Positions 22,159 to 34,345 of a DNA stretch of 47,614 nt are shown here, one piece after another (position 1 is the first letter of the stretch; every line of letters begins with the position of its first letter). This stretch comes from Evernia prunastri (Eukaryota; Ascomycota; Lecanoromycetes; Lecanorales; Parmeliaceae). Made by a program: the position numbers and the translations under genes. The notes under the pieces were generated by a model. It saw nothing but the letters and a program-made list of their open reading frames with translations, did no database searches and was not told the origin of the DNA. The DNA is taken from the NCBI GenBank assembly GCA_003184365.1, contig NKYR01000202.1, positions 1 through 47,614 of the forward strand, in the 5' to 3' direction.

Positions 22159-24715
22159 TCAACCATCTTCTTCGTCTTCCTCTTCATCCGTGTCTGGGTC
22201 TAGATTTAAGACTGGCATCTCGAACTCGCTCTCGTCACTGTCCTCTTGTTGTAAAACACGGTGTCTATCTGACACAGCCGCAGCATCCAAGGCAGGGACC
22301 TTCTTGACATCTTTTCCTGATCCATCCGTATTTATGATTGCAGGATATGCAGCGGTCGAATCCATCACAGCTGCCGTTTCTGGTCCGTCATTACCCACTC
22401 GTAATCGCTTGCCAGCCAATTCTGCCTCGGTCTGCTTTGTGCTATCGATCTCATCGAAATTTCGTTTTACGAAATCAGAATCCTCTTCTCGATCACGTTT
22501 CGTTGAAGGATGGGAGAGGGCCGGTTCAGATCCTCGCAAGCTTGTTGCTGTAATTTCTAATCCACCCGTTGGCTCTGTGCTCATAGTACCCTCTTCAGCA
22601 GCTCCTGGTGTAGCGTCTGCTTGCACAACGTTGACATTGGCGTTCCCATTGGTACCTATCAAATCATGATAGAACCCACCGGACTCGCCAATCTGAGGGT
22701 GATCGTGCATGTAAGTGTCTTCTTCATCCACCGACTCCATATCTCTCCCACCACTTCGCTGAGACGGTATTAGAGGCATCTGGGGCCGGAGCAGGGCCTC
22801 TACTTCCAAATCTCCCGGGTACGCCCTCGCAAGCAAAGGCAGAATGCTGCTTGTCTGCTTCTGTCCTTTGTGTTTGGATATTGGGTTCATCGCACTCGCC
22901 AGCATTGCTTTCCGGTTTTTTGTTATTATGGCTGTTCGGTCAATTTGGCACCGGAGAGAAAATGGAAGATACTCCCTGGGCAGGTTCATTAACGTCAGCG
23001 GTAGAAGTTCTTGTGCTGCCTGGAGTACATTGATGGAAGCACCCGATATGTCCCGCTGATTGTTCGCAGGTTTCAAGTATGAGTCTGCGTTGGCTGAGGA
23101 AGTAGTTGCGCTTGGAGACTTTTGGTTTTCAGGAAACGAAGCTTGTCCGCCTTGCAACTGTGGTTCAACAGAGGGCAACAGATCTTCGCAGCACATTCTA
23201 ATACATCGAGAGAGCGGGATTTCGAAAGTCCTCGGCAGTGAAGGCCCAAATGCAGTGAGGATTTGCGAGACCAGCCCATAGGCTGCTTCCCGATAATCAT
23301 CATTCCCGTTATGGCTCTCAAAGGTCCATAATAGCTGCTCTAAGATCGTAGGAACTATTCCTGCAGAGCTATGGCCCATCCGCGATATCAGTAATGAGCA
23401 GACTCCTATTGCTGATTTGTGAAGCCGGGGCAATCCGACCCATAGCCCCTCGCGCTCATCTCTGCCAATTACAGGTCTTACTCTTGGACTCCTCCCATTA
23501 CCTGGCGGAAAAGCTGAAAGTACTCTGTCGACTAAATTGAAAATACTACCTATTGGAAGTGTTATAGCTACTGCAGTAGCAGAAGCTAGAAATGCTTGCA
23601 ATGTCTGTATAAGACCGTCAAGTCTTTCAATTCCAGCATGAACCCCGATCCAAGCAGGCAAAGCCATTGGCGCTGGTTTCTGGTCGCCTACAACATCCCC
23701 GACCAGGCTTGTACTTAGAACATCATACTTCTCTCCTGCAGAATCGTCGATCGATGACCGGAAAACTTTGTCTACTGTTCTCTGCACCGATATCATCAAA
23801 GCATCTAGAGATTTTGCCCATTCCTCCCCAGCGGTATTCTTAGGTCCCGAAACATGAAGTAAGACAAATAGACGGCGGGCACTCTCGGATACAGATGCAG
23901 GGAGGGAGATTGGGTCCATTCCAGTCTCGAAATATGAGGGTGTAGGAGCGATTAGCTGGTACGTTAGAGACTGTATCTGTGGTACGAATGGACGAAATGC
24001 GGTTGGGTGCTTAGCGATCAGCTCACTCAACGAATACAAGACTACAGGGAGAAGTGGGCTCCGAACATTTGATCCCTGAGCTGCCTTGGATGAGTATGCG
24101 GTTTTTGTTAAATTGAGGCATGCTGTGATGAAGGCCGGCAACGAAGGTGTGGTGATCTCCCTGACTAGGGACTGATGGTCGTGTGTAAGGAGGAAGGTTT
24201 TAGTCAATGTGATGATGCAGAGCTTCTTGGTACTTGAGGGATCGGGCTTCTACATGAGATGTCAGCACGCATCGGAAGGCTGCAATCCATGCATACAGTT
24301 GATCAAGTAAGCGAAGTAAAACAAATTACGAAAGGTTCGATATACATTTAGACAGGTCACTTACTCCAAGAATCCCAATGAGACCTCTAACCCATGCCCC
24401 TGCTCCATTCAAGACTTTCCAGCCTCCAGCTTCGACCGTGGGTTTAATCAAGATCACTGCTGCATACCTAGCTTCAGGGCTTTTCTCTTGCAGTAATGCA
24501 GAAAGTTGGGTTCTGAGTTTATGAATCAAGACCGCAGGGTCTGATCCATCGACAGCCTGACCTTTTATATTAGGCGCAGCGAAGGTTTCACCAGCTTGGG
24601 CAATGGCAGTTGCCAGATAGAGAGCAACGTGCGGGAGTTGTTTGGACGGCGTAGAAGAGAGGCGCTGGGTGACCACTCGGAGTGGATTGAAAGCATCCTG
24701 AGTTGTCATGATCAT
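22159..24715 (-). CDS. RIX1: pre-rRNA-processing protein RIX1
   Basis: Two exons, 24715-24365 and 24249-22159, with a 115 bp intron (donor GTAAGT, acceptor ATGTAG) give 813 aa. Yeast Rix1 is similar in length (763 aa). The N-terminal RIX1 helical-repeat domain is recognisable: LRVVTQRLSSTPSKQLPHV, SPEARYAAVILIKPTVEAGG, WVRGLIGILG|KPDPSSTKKL, then VREITTPSLPAFITACL. The intron falls inside this conserved stretch, which confirms the splice. The C-terminal third is disordered and ends in an acidic tail (DSDESEFEMPVLNLDPDTDE). RIX1 (human PELP1) is the scaffold of the Rix1-Ipi1-Ipi3 complex, which acts in the nucleus on pre-60S particles for ITS2 processing and Rea1 recruitment. It is transcribed divergently from YPP1. 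ATG 24709 is an alternative start. Confidence 0.9.
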
Positions 24716-24984
24716 CTCCTTTCCAACAGCTTAAGTCAAATAAATCAGTCCTTCGCAATTCGGAGGACAGAATCAGTAAGGTTTTTTCCTGGCTTGGCGT
24801 TCCGTATGGCACTAATGATTGAATACGCGTAATTTATCGCAGCACGGTTAGCCCTAAAAACTAACGAGGAAGATTCGCGCTCTGCACAAGGCGCAACGCA
24901 TCGACTTTGAGCTCTCTGACTACCCAATCGGCCGTTGGTAGTGCAGTGCCTCGCGAGTAGGCTATCTAGAGTATCCATGGGGCC
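24716..24984. promoter_or_regulatory. bidirectional promoter region between RIX1 and YPP1
   Basis: Only about 270 bp separate the RIX1 start (minus) from the proposed YPP1 first exon (plus), so both promoters must lie here or overlap. No clear TATA box or named site was identified. Confidence 0.55.
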
Positions 24985-27900
24985 ATGCTGAGCGTCAGTA
25001 TCCTTTTCAGTACTATGTGAATGCAATTGACGAGACGTCTAGCAAAGAGAGCAAGACAAAGCCCGGCACTACCTTGATCTTCTTGATGCTGCTCGTTGCA
25101 ATGGCCACTGGCAGGAGATCACAGAGTTGACACGGAAGGTTGGGAAGCATGCACCTCAACGCAAATGTACGTATACTTTGCACAACTTGGAGCATTCCAA
25201 ATGTTTCCGCCCGCGTCATATTGATGAGAGTAAAGCTGAGCGGCGCCGTTCATAGGCCTCACTCTTACTGCGCAGACCGAGCGCCGCATAGCTGAAGTAT
25301 CTGGTCGACCTGTCACCTCTTCATCCGCGACCGCTATATCCCAATTAATACCCCCCCTACAAGCTGCGGCGGAAAAAGAGAAGACGTTCAGTGAAGACGC
25401 ATTTCAAGCACTAATATGTCTGGGATGGATACATTCAACCGTTGGAGACCCGACCTTGGTACTTTCAACTGTGCCGTCGACTTTCGACCGAGTCTCTGAT
25501 CGCTTGAGCCGTGATGGAGGGATTACAGCGCGATGGACACATGTCTGCATCGTCAAAGGGGCCTATCTACGCGGTGTGTATACCCTTGAGCCATGGTCTC
25601 TCGGTAACGGCTGCTCAATTGCTTAGGTCTCTCGTTAGAGGAAACGAATAGTCTTGGGGAGGCCATTCGGACCTATGAGTCAATGTTGCCGTATATCACA
25701 AGCCTACCATCTACATTTGCAAATACTCCAGAACATCGGTACTGGACAGAGAGTCTTCTTACTCGCCACTGTATGCTTTCTAGTCGTCATGTTTCAGCCA
25801 ATCAGGTGTCACCTTTGATATCGGTTGTGCCACCATCAAGGGTTCTCGCGCCCTTTCGGGCGTATTCGAAGTACTGGGAGCAAAAAAGTGCATCCAATAC
25901 AGGCACGCTTTTCAAGGCTGGCGACCGGCATAGTTCTAATATGCGTACATGGAGCCATTACTACGACACGCTGTCTGTCTTGTTACAGCGGGAGACTACC
26001 CAGCACGTCTTCGATTCCCGACTACAACAGGGCATAGAGCTGAAGAGAGTCGAAGCCACGTACGAAAGTATCTTACTTAAAGAGACAAATTTTCCAAGTG
26101 CGGATCAAGCTAATTCACGGATTGAAAGCTGGGTCGACCAAGTGATGGCAAATTGGAGGGTTATGTGCGGTCATACTTGGCAAGACGAAGATATTGGAGA
26201 AGAGGGCAAAGCTGCTTTAGGCCGCGGTGTGCTGGACGTAAGTCGCTTTCTGGAGAGCCAACGCTTCCGAGGGTAGGCGACGCGTCTACCGAAGATCGAG
26301 TTAACGGTATTGTTCACAGATCCTCTACCGCGCAGCTACCAAAAGCTTTCATTCAACAGTTGTACTTCGCCATCTTTTCGTTGTACATGCAGCTATTGCA
26401 GAGTTCGATGTTGCTACTAAGGCACTCGATTCTTACTTTCAGATACTCATCAAGGGCAAAGCAAGAGTTGAAAAGTCTGGAGAGCCCGAGATCGGCCTTG
26501 ACGCCAACGCAACTTTCTTGGCCACTGCCGCTGCAGGTGTCAATGTACTGTGCACATACGGTCGACGAAATGAGGCTGAGAGGGCTCTGGGCGTTTCTCA
26601 TGTCATAGACAGTTGGCTCCAAAAGTTGCATCCAACTTCATCCCCAAAGCCCGTTGTAAGTGCCGAAGATCTGCCTGAAGATCTGATAGATCGACAAGAT
26701 ACAACCAAATCTCCTGTTCCAGGGAAAGCTTTGGCTCTTGGATATCATGCTCTAGGTATCAGCCAATCGTGCTGGGCGCGGCTGACTTACGAGACTGCGT
26801 CGCGGCCAGACCTGCAAGCAAAGGCAGTAGCCAACTTACGAACCGCTCTGGATCCTGAGTTTGGAGAGGAATACAACGTCGAATTTCTTTATTCACTCGC
26901 GTTTGTACTTGCGGAGATCAGAGACGTGGATGGCGCTATCGCCACCACGAAGCAAGCGTTGTCCGCGAGCAGCCGGGAGCCCACCACCAATGGGGTGTCT
27001 GCAACAGATTTCGCAGGGGACAACATTGAGGACGATTCAGATATTGATCCAAACAGACGTGGACTCCTGCTTAGATGTTGGCATCTTCTAGCTCTGTCGC
27101 TAAGTGCGAGGCAGAACTTCTCAACAGCAATAGCTTCCTGCGAAGCAGCTCTCGAGATATATGGTGGCAAAGCGATCCTTTACGGAGATTTCAAGCCACT
27201 AGACTCGCTGAAAGACCTGGAATGGTCGGAAAGGAAAAATATCATAGAGGTGAAGATGACCCTGCTCGCACTTACCGAGGTTGTAGATGGGCCCGAGGAA
27301 GCGGTCAATGCTAGTGGTTGTTTATTAGGTCTCTACACCAAGCTTTTCAAGTCCCCTAATAAACCACTTGAGAGAGCGATTTCGCCCCCTTCAAATACCA
27401 CTGGTACCTCTACGCCGCGAAGCTTCAGAGCTAGCGTCTTAGGCCTACCAGCTCGAAAGAATACGGTCAGGACTGGGAACACGACCTCAAGCTCATTGCC
27501 ATCGTCTGAAGCGCCTGACAATGCCGTTGAGGCGCCAAGTATTTCAGTCACCAACGGCACTGCACCAACGCTGGATGAGTCAAGCCAGCACTCACATTTT
27601 CTCGGACGACATGAATCCAAGAAACTGCGTAAGCGGAACAGCCGAAAGAGCATGGGCAGCCCACAGAAAAGTCGAGGTACAAGTCCAGCCCGGACCTCTA
27701 CAGCAGATGGATCTCGAAAGCGTATAAGCTTAGGCCTCCCCATTCGACATCGACACAATGAAAATACACCAGCAAATGGACATGGCAATGGCTCCGTCTA
27801 CAATGACGGCAGATACGCTTCCGACGAAGTTGGCGTTGCCATCTCCCATGATATGCCCTCGATGCCCTCCTCTCCAGCGGTATCCGACCCGCCGAACCTT

Positions 27901-28779
27901 CTCTACTCCATCCCCTCTGCGACTGCGAACATGGACAAAAAGAACCCGAATACCTACCCCGTCGCCCCCAAACCACCACCTTCTCAAGGCCAACGCCCCC
28001 AGCCAATAGCCCTCCACAAATTCGCTCCCCTTCCAGAGCCACACTTCTCCCCCGCAGACCAGAGCCGCCACACCCTGACCCTCCTCACAAAGATCTGGCT
28101 TCTGATAGCCTCACTGTATCGCCGCGCCTCCATGCCCACCGACGCTCAAGGCGCCCTCTCGGAAGCCACCACCCACGTACAGTCGATCGAAACGGCGATA
28201 TCGCAACGCGAAGGCAGCAGCGCCGAAAACTTCGCCACGCCCGGCTACGGCGGGATCAAGTCCTGCGGCGAGCTGTGGGCCGACGTGCTCGCCGAACAAG
28301 CCGCCCTGCACGCCTCGCTCGGAAACGTGGACCAAGCATCCGACGCGTACGAAACGGCCCTGGGCCACTTCCCAGACCACGCCGCCGCAACGGTCGGCCT
28401 CTGCACCATCCTCCTAGACGCCTACTCCGCCCCACCGCGCACCGCCACCCCCGCCCCCAGCCTCGAACCGCCCCCTTCAACGCCCACGCTCGCCTCCCTG
28501 CCCCCTCCCCACCCGGCCTCCGACCACGATGAAACAAACACTACCACCCCCCCCACCCCAGCAGACCGGCTCTCTCGCCTCGCGGCCCGGGACCGCGCCT
28601 ACGGCCTCCTGTCCGCGCTGACGAAAAGCGGCCGCGGCTGGGACGACAGCGAGGCGTGGTTCGCGCTCGCGCGGGCGTACGAGGAGAGCGGGCAGATGGA
28701 GAGGGCGAAGGAGAGTCTGTGGTGGGTGGTCGAGTTGGAGGAGGGGAGGGGCGTGAGGCGGTGGGGGAATATCGTCTAG
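24985..28779 (+). CDS. YPP1: YPP1/TTC7-like TPR protein (plasma-membrane PI4-kinase complex)
   Basis: The proposed exons are 24985-24993 (MLS, tentative), 25043-25166, 25256-25573, 25627-26237 and 26320-28779. All junctions are in phase and give 1173 aa, near the usual fungal length. Conserved stretches span the joins: HYLDLLDAARCNGHW, KVGKHAPQRK|CLTLTAQTE, GRGVLD|ILYRAATKSFHS, and the C-terminal TPRs (ELWADVLAEQAALHASLGN, YETALGHFPDHAAATVGL, WDDSEAWFALARAYEESG). A Ser/Pro-rich disordered insert occupies about 27330-28020. In yeast, Ypp1 with Efr3 anchors the PI4-kinase Stt4 at the plasma membrane; the human counterpart is TTC7. The 9 bp first exon is the weakest point: the codons before the second exon run into TAG, and the intron GTCAGT...GTCTAG is the nearest solution. 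Confidence 0.88.
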
Positions 28780-29286
28780 GGAGGTTTGGAGGAGATGGTT
28801 TCATTTCCTAAAGGCGAAGGGAAGGTGGGGGGTGGGATGGTTGTTAGGGAGGGGGAGGGGGAGAGGCGGTGTGGATGTGGCCTGCGGTGAGTGGTAGTTT
28901 GCGTGTGCGAACGGCAAAGCTACACATTGCGGAATCTGCTGTGCGGGTGTGAGGTGCGTGATGCATGAGAGTGTGGGGTGACCAGATCACTTTTTGAGAT
29001 GGATTGAGAGAGGATAAGTCGTGGGGGTGGGTATGTGCTCGTCGGTTAGGAGTCAGGTAGCCAGACCAAGGCGAGGAGAAAGGAGCGAAGGTCAGATCAA
29101 GTCACAGTAAAACTAGCCATGGGAAAAAATTCATATATCCTGAAATCTCATCATATCTGGTCGTGATCATGCTCATGCAGCGATAACATTGTCCAAGAAC
29201 GCTTATATCTCTCTCTCCATCCACAAAAACTTTTCCAATTGTTCTCCCACATCTCCCTCCATTTTGAGTACAGCTCAAGCTCAAGC
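28780..29286. other. 0.5 kb convergent 3' region
   Basis: It lies between the 3' ends of YPP1 (plus) and ALAS (minus) and contains both 3' UTRs. The left half is strongly G-rich on the plus strand. No gene seen. Confidence 0.6.
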
Positions 29287-31185
29287 TTAGGCAGCAGCCG
29301 CCACCGCGCGAGGAAGTGGACCCATCTCGTCGATAGAGCCTTGGATCGCCTTTTCCTCCTCCAACACGCTGAGGCCTGCCCGCTCGACTCGGTTGTGGAG
29401 TCCCAGCTGCTCATCTGTCCACAAGGGCTCCACTTCCTCTGTATCAATGCCCACGCCAATGAAGCCTCCTTGTCTGGCCCAGTCGGCGGTGCGTTTGATG
29501 CCCAGCTGATCCCAAACAGCGTCCAACGCTACCACCAATTCTTGTTGGTACTTCTCGACGTGGCCAGGCGTAGGAGTGAAGCGGAGGCGTTCTTCGCCGA
29601 CAGGAACGGTGGGGTAGTTGATGGCTTGAACGTAGATGCCCCAGTCTTTCAATAGCAGGTCGGACGCTTGTTTCGCAAGCTCCGCATTGCCGACAAGGAC
29701 TGGGATGATATGGCTTGGGTTTGGCATCACAGGTATGCCTCTTTCCACCAAAGCCTGCTTCGTGGAGCGCGTGTGTAATTGTTGTAGGCGACGGTCGCCT
29801 TGGAAATCCATTTGGTATTCAATGGCTGTCTTTGCGCCGGCCATTGTTGCCGGGGGTAAGGAAGTGGTGAAGATGAAGCCGGGTGCAAGTGAGCGAATGG
29901 TATCCACCATCTTGGCAGAGCCTGCGATATAGCCGCCGACACAACCGTAGGCCTTTCCGAGAGTGCCGGTTATAATGTCGATACGTTCCATAACGGTACC
30001 CTTTGGTTGACCAGCGACATGGGCTTCGTAATCTAGGTGCTCTGCGACACCAGCGCCATGTGGTCCGTACATGCCCACAGCATGGACTTCGTCGAGAAAG
30101 GTGATAGCGCCGTATTTATCCGCCAGATCACAAATCTCCTCGATGGGGCCAATGGAGCCACACATGCTATAAACAGACTCAAAAGCGATAATCTTCGGGA
30201 CTTCTGGCGGTAAGGAGGCAAGCTTGGCTTCGAGGTCTGCCAAATCGTTATGTTTGAAGACGAGCTTTTTGGCGCCAGAGTGACGGATGCCTTGGATCAT
30301 AGAGGCATGATTCATGCTGTCGGAGAGGATGACGCAATTTGGCAGCTTGCTACCCAAAGTAGCGAGAGTGGCATCATTGGCGACGTAGCATGATGAGAAC
30401 ACTAGAGCTGCTTCTTGGGCGTGGAGGCGGGCGATTGTCGCTTCCAGGGCTACCGCATGCTGATTGTGACCGGAGATGTTGCGGGTACCACCAGCACCGG
30501 AACCGTAGGTGTCCAAGGTCTCATGCATTGTTTTCAAGACTTCTGCATTGCGGCCCATGCCTAGGTAGTCGTTGGAGCACCAGACTGTGACTCGCTCGTC
30601 GCGGGCAGTCATGTGGGCTTGAGGGAATTCTTGGGCGAGGCGATTGATATTGTTGAAGTAGCGGTAGGATTTGTCCTTGTGCTTCTTGTCCAGCTCAGTG
30701 TTGTAGAAGCCTTCATAGTCGAATTTAGCCAATTCTGGGACCGAAGGTTTTGGACCTGGGGTGACAGCTTCTTGTTGAACCTGGGTCATGGGCTTCTTGG
30801 TACGGTGGATGGGCACTGCTTGCACAGTTAGTGAGTACGATCAAAGAGTAGGTCGGTGCTTTGATGTACCATGCGAATCGTCCCTCAACATGTCAGATTC
30901 CACGGACGCCTTCTGAGGCCTCGAAGTGTGGATCTTTGCCTTTCCACCATACGCCCGGACTCCGCCAAAAACGCCACTCAGAAGGTGTGTGCCATTCTTC
31001 GCAGCCTGGGCATTCATTGCCTTGCCCATGACAGGACAGCGGCGAGCAAGGACCTGGAGGTTTGACATGGTTCCCCCGCCCGGAGAAACATGGCGAGTGG
31101 TGGTGGAGAGGGATCGAAGAGTGGCGGGCGATGTCTTATTGAGAAAGGGACACATTGAGCGGGATTGCCTGAGAAGAGCCTCCAT
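29287..31185 (-). CDS. HEM1: 5-aminolevulinate synthase, mitochondrial
   Basis: Two exons, 31185-30870 and 30818-29287, with a 51 bp intron (branch CTAAC, acceptor TGCAAG) give 615 aa, full length for fungal ALAS. The enzyme condenses glycine and succinyl-CoA with pyridoxal phosphate to make 5-aminolevulinate, the first step of heme synthesis, in the mitochondrial matrix. The N-terminus is a basic, Ser/Thr-rich targeting region with two heme-regulatory Cys-Pro motifs (SMCPFL, Cys12; RRCPVM, Cys50). The catalytic core is intact: VWCSNDYLGMG, GSGAGGTRNISGH, FLDEVHAVGMYG, and the PLP lysine in ITGTLGKAYGCVGGY (about Lys394). Some genomes name it hemA. A CCAAT box lies at 31368-31372, 183 bp upstream of the ATG; the CCAAT-binding complex is a known regulator of fungal heme genes, but its use here is inferred. 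Confidence 0.97.
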
Positions 31186-32110
31186 TGTGAAGGATGGAAA
31201 GTGATAGATGTGGTAGAATGGGTGTCTGGAATTGCATTCGACAGTCGCTTGTAGGGAACCGTCACTATTAAAATGTCTCCATCGATAAAAAGTACGGTGA
31301 CCGGCTGCTGGGTCGGCTCTTAACCCTTTCTGGACGATGACGAAGACTGCCGAGGACTACCATCAAGCCAATCACAGCAGCTTGAATGTCAGGCTGAGTC
31401 AGACGCCAAGCCCCAAGTCAAGTCAATCCATGCTTACCTTACGGAGTACTCAGAAGCTCATACCAGCGGTAAGCAGAAGATAGGTACATCGAGTTCTCTC
31501 CAAGTGTGAATGGCTATACATAGCAGCGATCTGTCTTCAAAGACTCCGCCAAAGCACGAAAGGCACTCCTACTTTCACAAAACAGTACCCTCTAGAAGTA
31601 CCCTGCCTTTGCGAAAAGTCTCCGCGCAGCACAATGACGTCCAGTCGTCAAGTCCGATCATGCGGGGCGCCAAATTTGGGTCGGTTGATTGGCGAGCTCT
31701 TCTGCGAATCAATGCTCTGAGTACATCCATCCTCCACCAGCGATCTCCGCGGTGCAGTTGAAAATAGAAACGTTGGCAAGCAACAACTAAGAATATCTCT
31801 TACGGGCTACCCACTTCCTATCAGATATGCGTGATCGATCAGCGCGGGTCTCCGAAGCGGACAACGTCGTTTAATGCGCGCAACACGTGTGATCCTTCAG
31901 ACGAACGAAAATACCTTGCACTGCCTCAGTGCTGCGAGGAGCATTTCGCAGATCTCATTGCCATTCTGCCACCGCCATGGGCTGTCCCCACTACTAATAC
32001 AGCCATGACCCGCTCCAGACGATAATGCGAACCCATCTATCCATGAAACTCCTCCGACCCAACTACCCACACCAATAACTCAAACCAAATAGCCCAAGAC
32101 CAATCTCACC
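31186..32110. promoter_or_regulatory. divergent promoter region of ALAS and the LOR-like gene
   Basis: This 925 bp stretch separates two divergent genes. A CCAAT box (31368-31372) is on the ALAS side. C/CA-rich sequence before 32111 (CTCACC ATG) is a typical fungal leader. The plus-strand frames at 31510-32025 show no domain and are rejected. Confidence 0.55.
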
Positions 32111-32680
32111 ATGTTCGGCTCCACCAAACCCCTCCGCACCCTCCACATCTACGACAAAGGCAGCACCTACACCATCTTCGACACCGACGACGCGACCCTG
32201 CTCTACACCATCCACTGGACCCCCGCCTCCGCCCCGCACATGACCGCCTACCACGGCGCCGACCGCAGCGCCGTCGCCGGCACCGCGACCTACTACGCGA
32301 CCAAGCGGCTCGGCTTCGCCACCGCGTCGAAAATAAACCTCAAGCTCTCCTCCTCCTCCGGCTCCAGCAACGTCCCCTTCAACAAGGGCGGCTTCTTCTC
32401 GACGGACAAGCGCACCTTGCAGAGCGCGGCGCTGGGGGAGGTCTGTTGGAAGGGGGGGTATGCGCAGACGGGGTTTTTGAAGTTGGTGCTGGGCGGGGAG
32501 GGGAAGAGTCTGGTGGAGTATAAGGATCAGAGGGTGTCCGGGTCGAGGATGGGGGTCATGGAGATCCATGGGGAGCTCGGGCAGGCGGGTTTGGATGATA
32601 TTGTTGTGAGTGGGATGGCGATGTTGTCGGAGGAGAGGACCAGTATGGGTGCCGTTGGGGCGGCTATTAGTCAGTCCTGA
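32111..32680 (+). CDS. small Tubby C2/LOR-like fungal protein (189 aa)
   Basis: A single exon of 189 aa with a good start context (CTCACC ATG). The pattern of short beta strands (LHIYDKGSTYTIFDTDD, LLYTIHWT, SAVAGTATYY, FLKLVLGG, LVEYKDQRV, MGVMEIHGEL, LDDIVVSGMAMLSEE) suggests a Tubby C-terminal/LURP-one-related barrel, a fold common in small fungal proteins with lipid-binding relatives. This is fold-level inference; function is unknown. There is no signal peptide or membrane helix. Codon use is odd: the first half is almost entirely C-ending and C-rich, and after about 32430 it switches to G-rich. The gene converges on RPA49, the two stops being about 180 bp apart. Confidence 0.7.
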   Translation: MFGSTKPLRTLHIYDKGSTYTIFDTDDATLLYTIHWTPASAPHMTAYHGADRSAVAGTATYYATKRLGFATASKINLKLSSSSGSSNVPFNKGGFFSTDKRTLQSAALGEVCWKGGYAQTGFLKLVLGGEGKSLVEYKDQRVSGSRMGVMEIHGELGQAGLDDIVVSGMAMLSEERTSMGAVGAAISQS

Positions 32681-32857
32681 CGGAGTCGCCAAGCTTGGGA
32701 GGAACATATAGCTGTGGGACGTCTCATATCATCTTTATTTGTGAGCTTGTAGGCCAATCAGATAAGCTAGTATGTGAGGGAGTGTAAGCCTATACCTCTG
32801 CTTATACCCGCGCAAAATGACTCCCACGTTTTCATTACCAGTCTGTCAAGCGTGACT

Positions 32858-34345
32858 CTATCTTCTCTTCTTTCCAGCCATCGGTACTCTCGTTTTCGGA
32901 AACACCAACGGCAGTCTCAGTCTCGCATGACGATGGTTCGTTCCTTCAGCTTTGGAGATCTTCAACCTTGCCCTATCGGCTTCCGAAGGCAGAGAGACAC
33001 CACATCCGAGCTCCTGGAAGTATTTCTGGAGCTGTGTGGCTTCGAGCTTCAGGTCCTCGCGAATGTCGTGGGTGTCCGTTACGAAATTGTCCAGGGTGAG
33101 GGCTAGAGCGCATACGTGGGTGATGAGGTTGTCCAAGTGCCATTTGTTGAGTTCGCTGGGGCGTTCGTTAGCAAGGTATATTGAGTGACAAGATAGGGGG
33201 TGAACGCACCCATGATCTGCAAACCTCCTCCCCAGCTCTCGCACAACTTCACTTCCATATTGCTCCATCAAGGGTCCCATCTCTTCATCTCGAGGCACCT
33301 TCTTACCTCCTTTGTGGCCTAGCTTCAGGCCTTTATACCACTCCAATAACAATAGCAAATATCTCAGCGTCCTCACCCTTTTCACATCATCACTCTGCAC
33401 CACGGTAACTAAGCGTCTGCTGACAAATAGACTTTTCGTTTGCACGTCCTCACCACCCTTCACTTTGTCAATCAATTCCCGCACGTTCATATTCCTAAGG
33501 ACGTTTGTCCCCCCCACAAGCTGCTCGACTGGATAGACATCTGCAGGTGTCTCAGCGGCCATGTTTGGCTTGGGTATAGGCTTGCTTTCATCGATATCGG
33601 CTTGCATCTGTTCCTGAGTAGGCATAGACGATGTAAATTCGGCCATTGAGGACACAACGGCCGAGGCAAGAGGATCGAGCGCTCGACCTGTTGCAGAAGG
33701 CTGAGACTTCGATTTTGTAGGAGACGCCGTGATGGCATTGGCGGTAAGGTCACGGATGGCTTTCTGCGACTTCTTGGTGCCGAAAGCGAGGCCAAGGTTG
33801 GAGCGAGCGGACAGATTGGTCCGTGCATCATTTTCACTATCGCTGCCCTTCTCGTCATCGGCAGAGGAGCGCAGAGTGCTTCGGACCACCAGTTTCCGTG
33901 CTTGAACAAGCTGCAGCTTCCCAGTCTCTGAATCGTAGACTCCAATGTAGTGCTTCAGGTGACTTTCTGACCTATTGGAAGGCTCTTCCCGTGCCACATA
34001 GTCGAGCTTCGGGTGCGCTGAAGAATGTAGCATAAGCTCTGGAACAGCTAACGAGGGTCTGGAGACGTCTCGTCTGGCTTTCGTGTAAGGCTTCATGGAG
34101 AGATTTGAGGGCATGGTAAGGCCTGGCGTAGACGCTGGGGATAGTCAGCTGAAGACCAAACACAATTATTAGTATGATCACAGCCTGCGAAAGCTCTTTT
34201 GGCACTCACCCAGTACAGGCACCCACTCATCGCCATCTTCGATCACAGAGACTTTGATATTCCGAGAAGGGCTCTCCGTGGCAATTTTCTTGGAGGGTCG
34301 CCCATCGAGCCTTTCATCATGCCTCTTGCGCTTCTTCTCGGACAT
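32858..34345 (-). CDS. RPA49: RNA polymerase I subunit A49
   Basis: Two exons, 34345-34210 and 34134-32858, with a 75 bp intron (donor GTGAGT, acceptor CCCCAG) encode 470 aa, close to yeast A49 (415 aa). After a basic start (MSEKKRKRHDERLDGRPSKK), the dimerisation region reads VPVLASTPGLTMPSNLSMKP across the splice, then HYIGVYDSETGKLQLVQARK. The C-terminal tandem winged-helix region follows (YPVEQLVGGTNVLRNMNVRE, RYLLLLLEWYKGLK, WHLDNLITHVCALALTLDNF). A49 with A34.5 forms a TFIIE/TFIIF-like module that supports initiation and elongation on rDNA in the nucleolus. An in-frame ATG at 34390 would add 15 residues; I prefer 34345 because the basic N-terminus starts there. It may be co-regulated with RIX1 as a ribosome-biogenesis gene (inference). 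Confidence 0.92.

Noticed and set aside
32063..32707. 214 aa minus-strand frame
   Set aside because: Antisense to the LOR-like gene; low-complexity Gly/Val/His composition.
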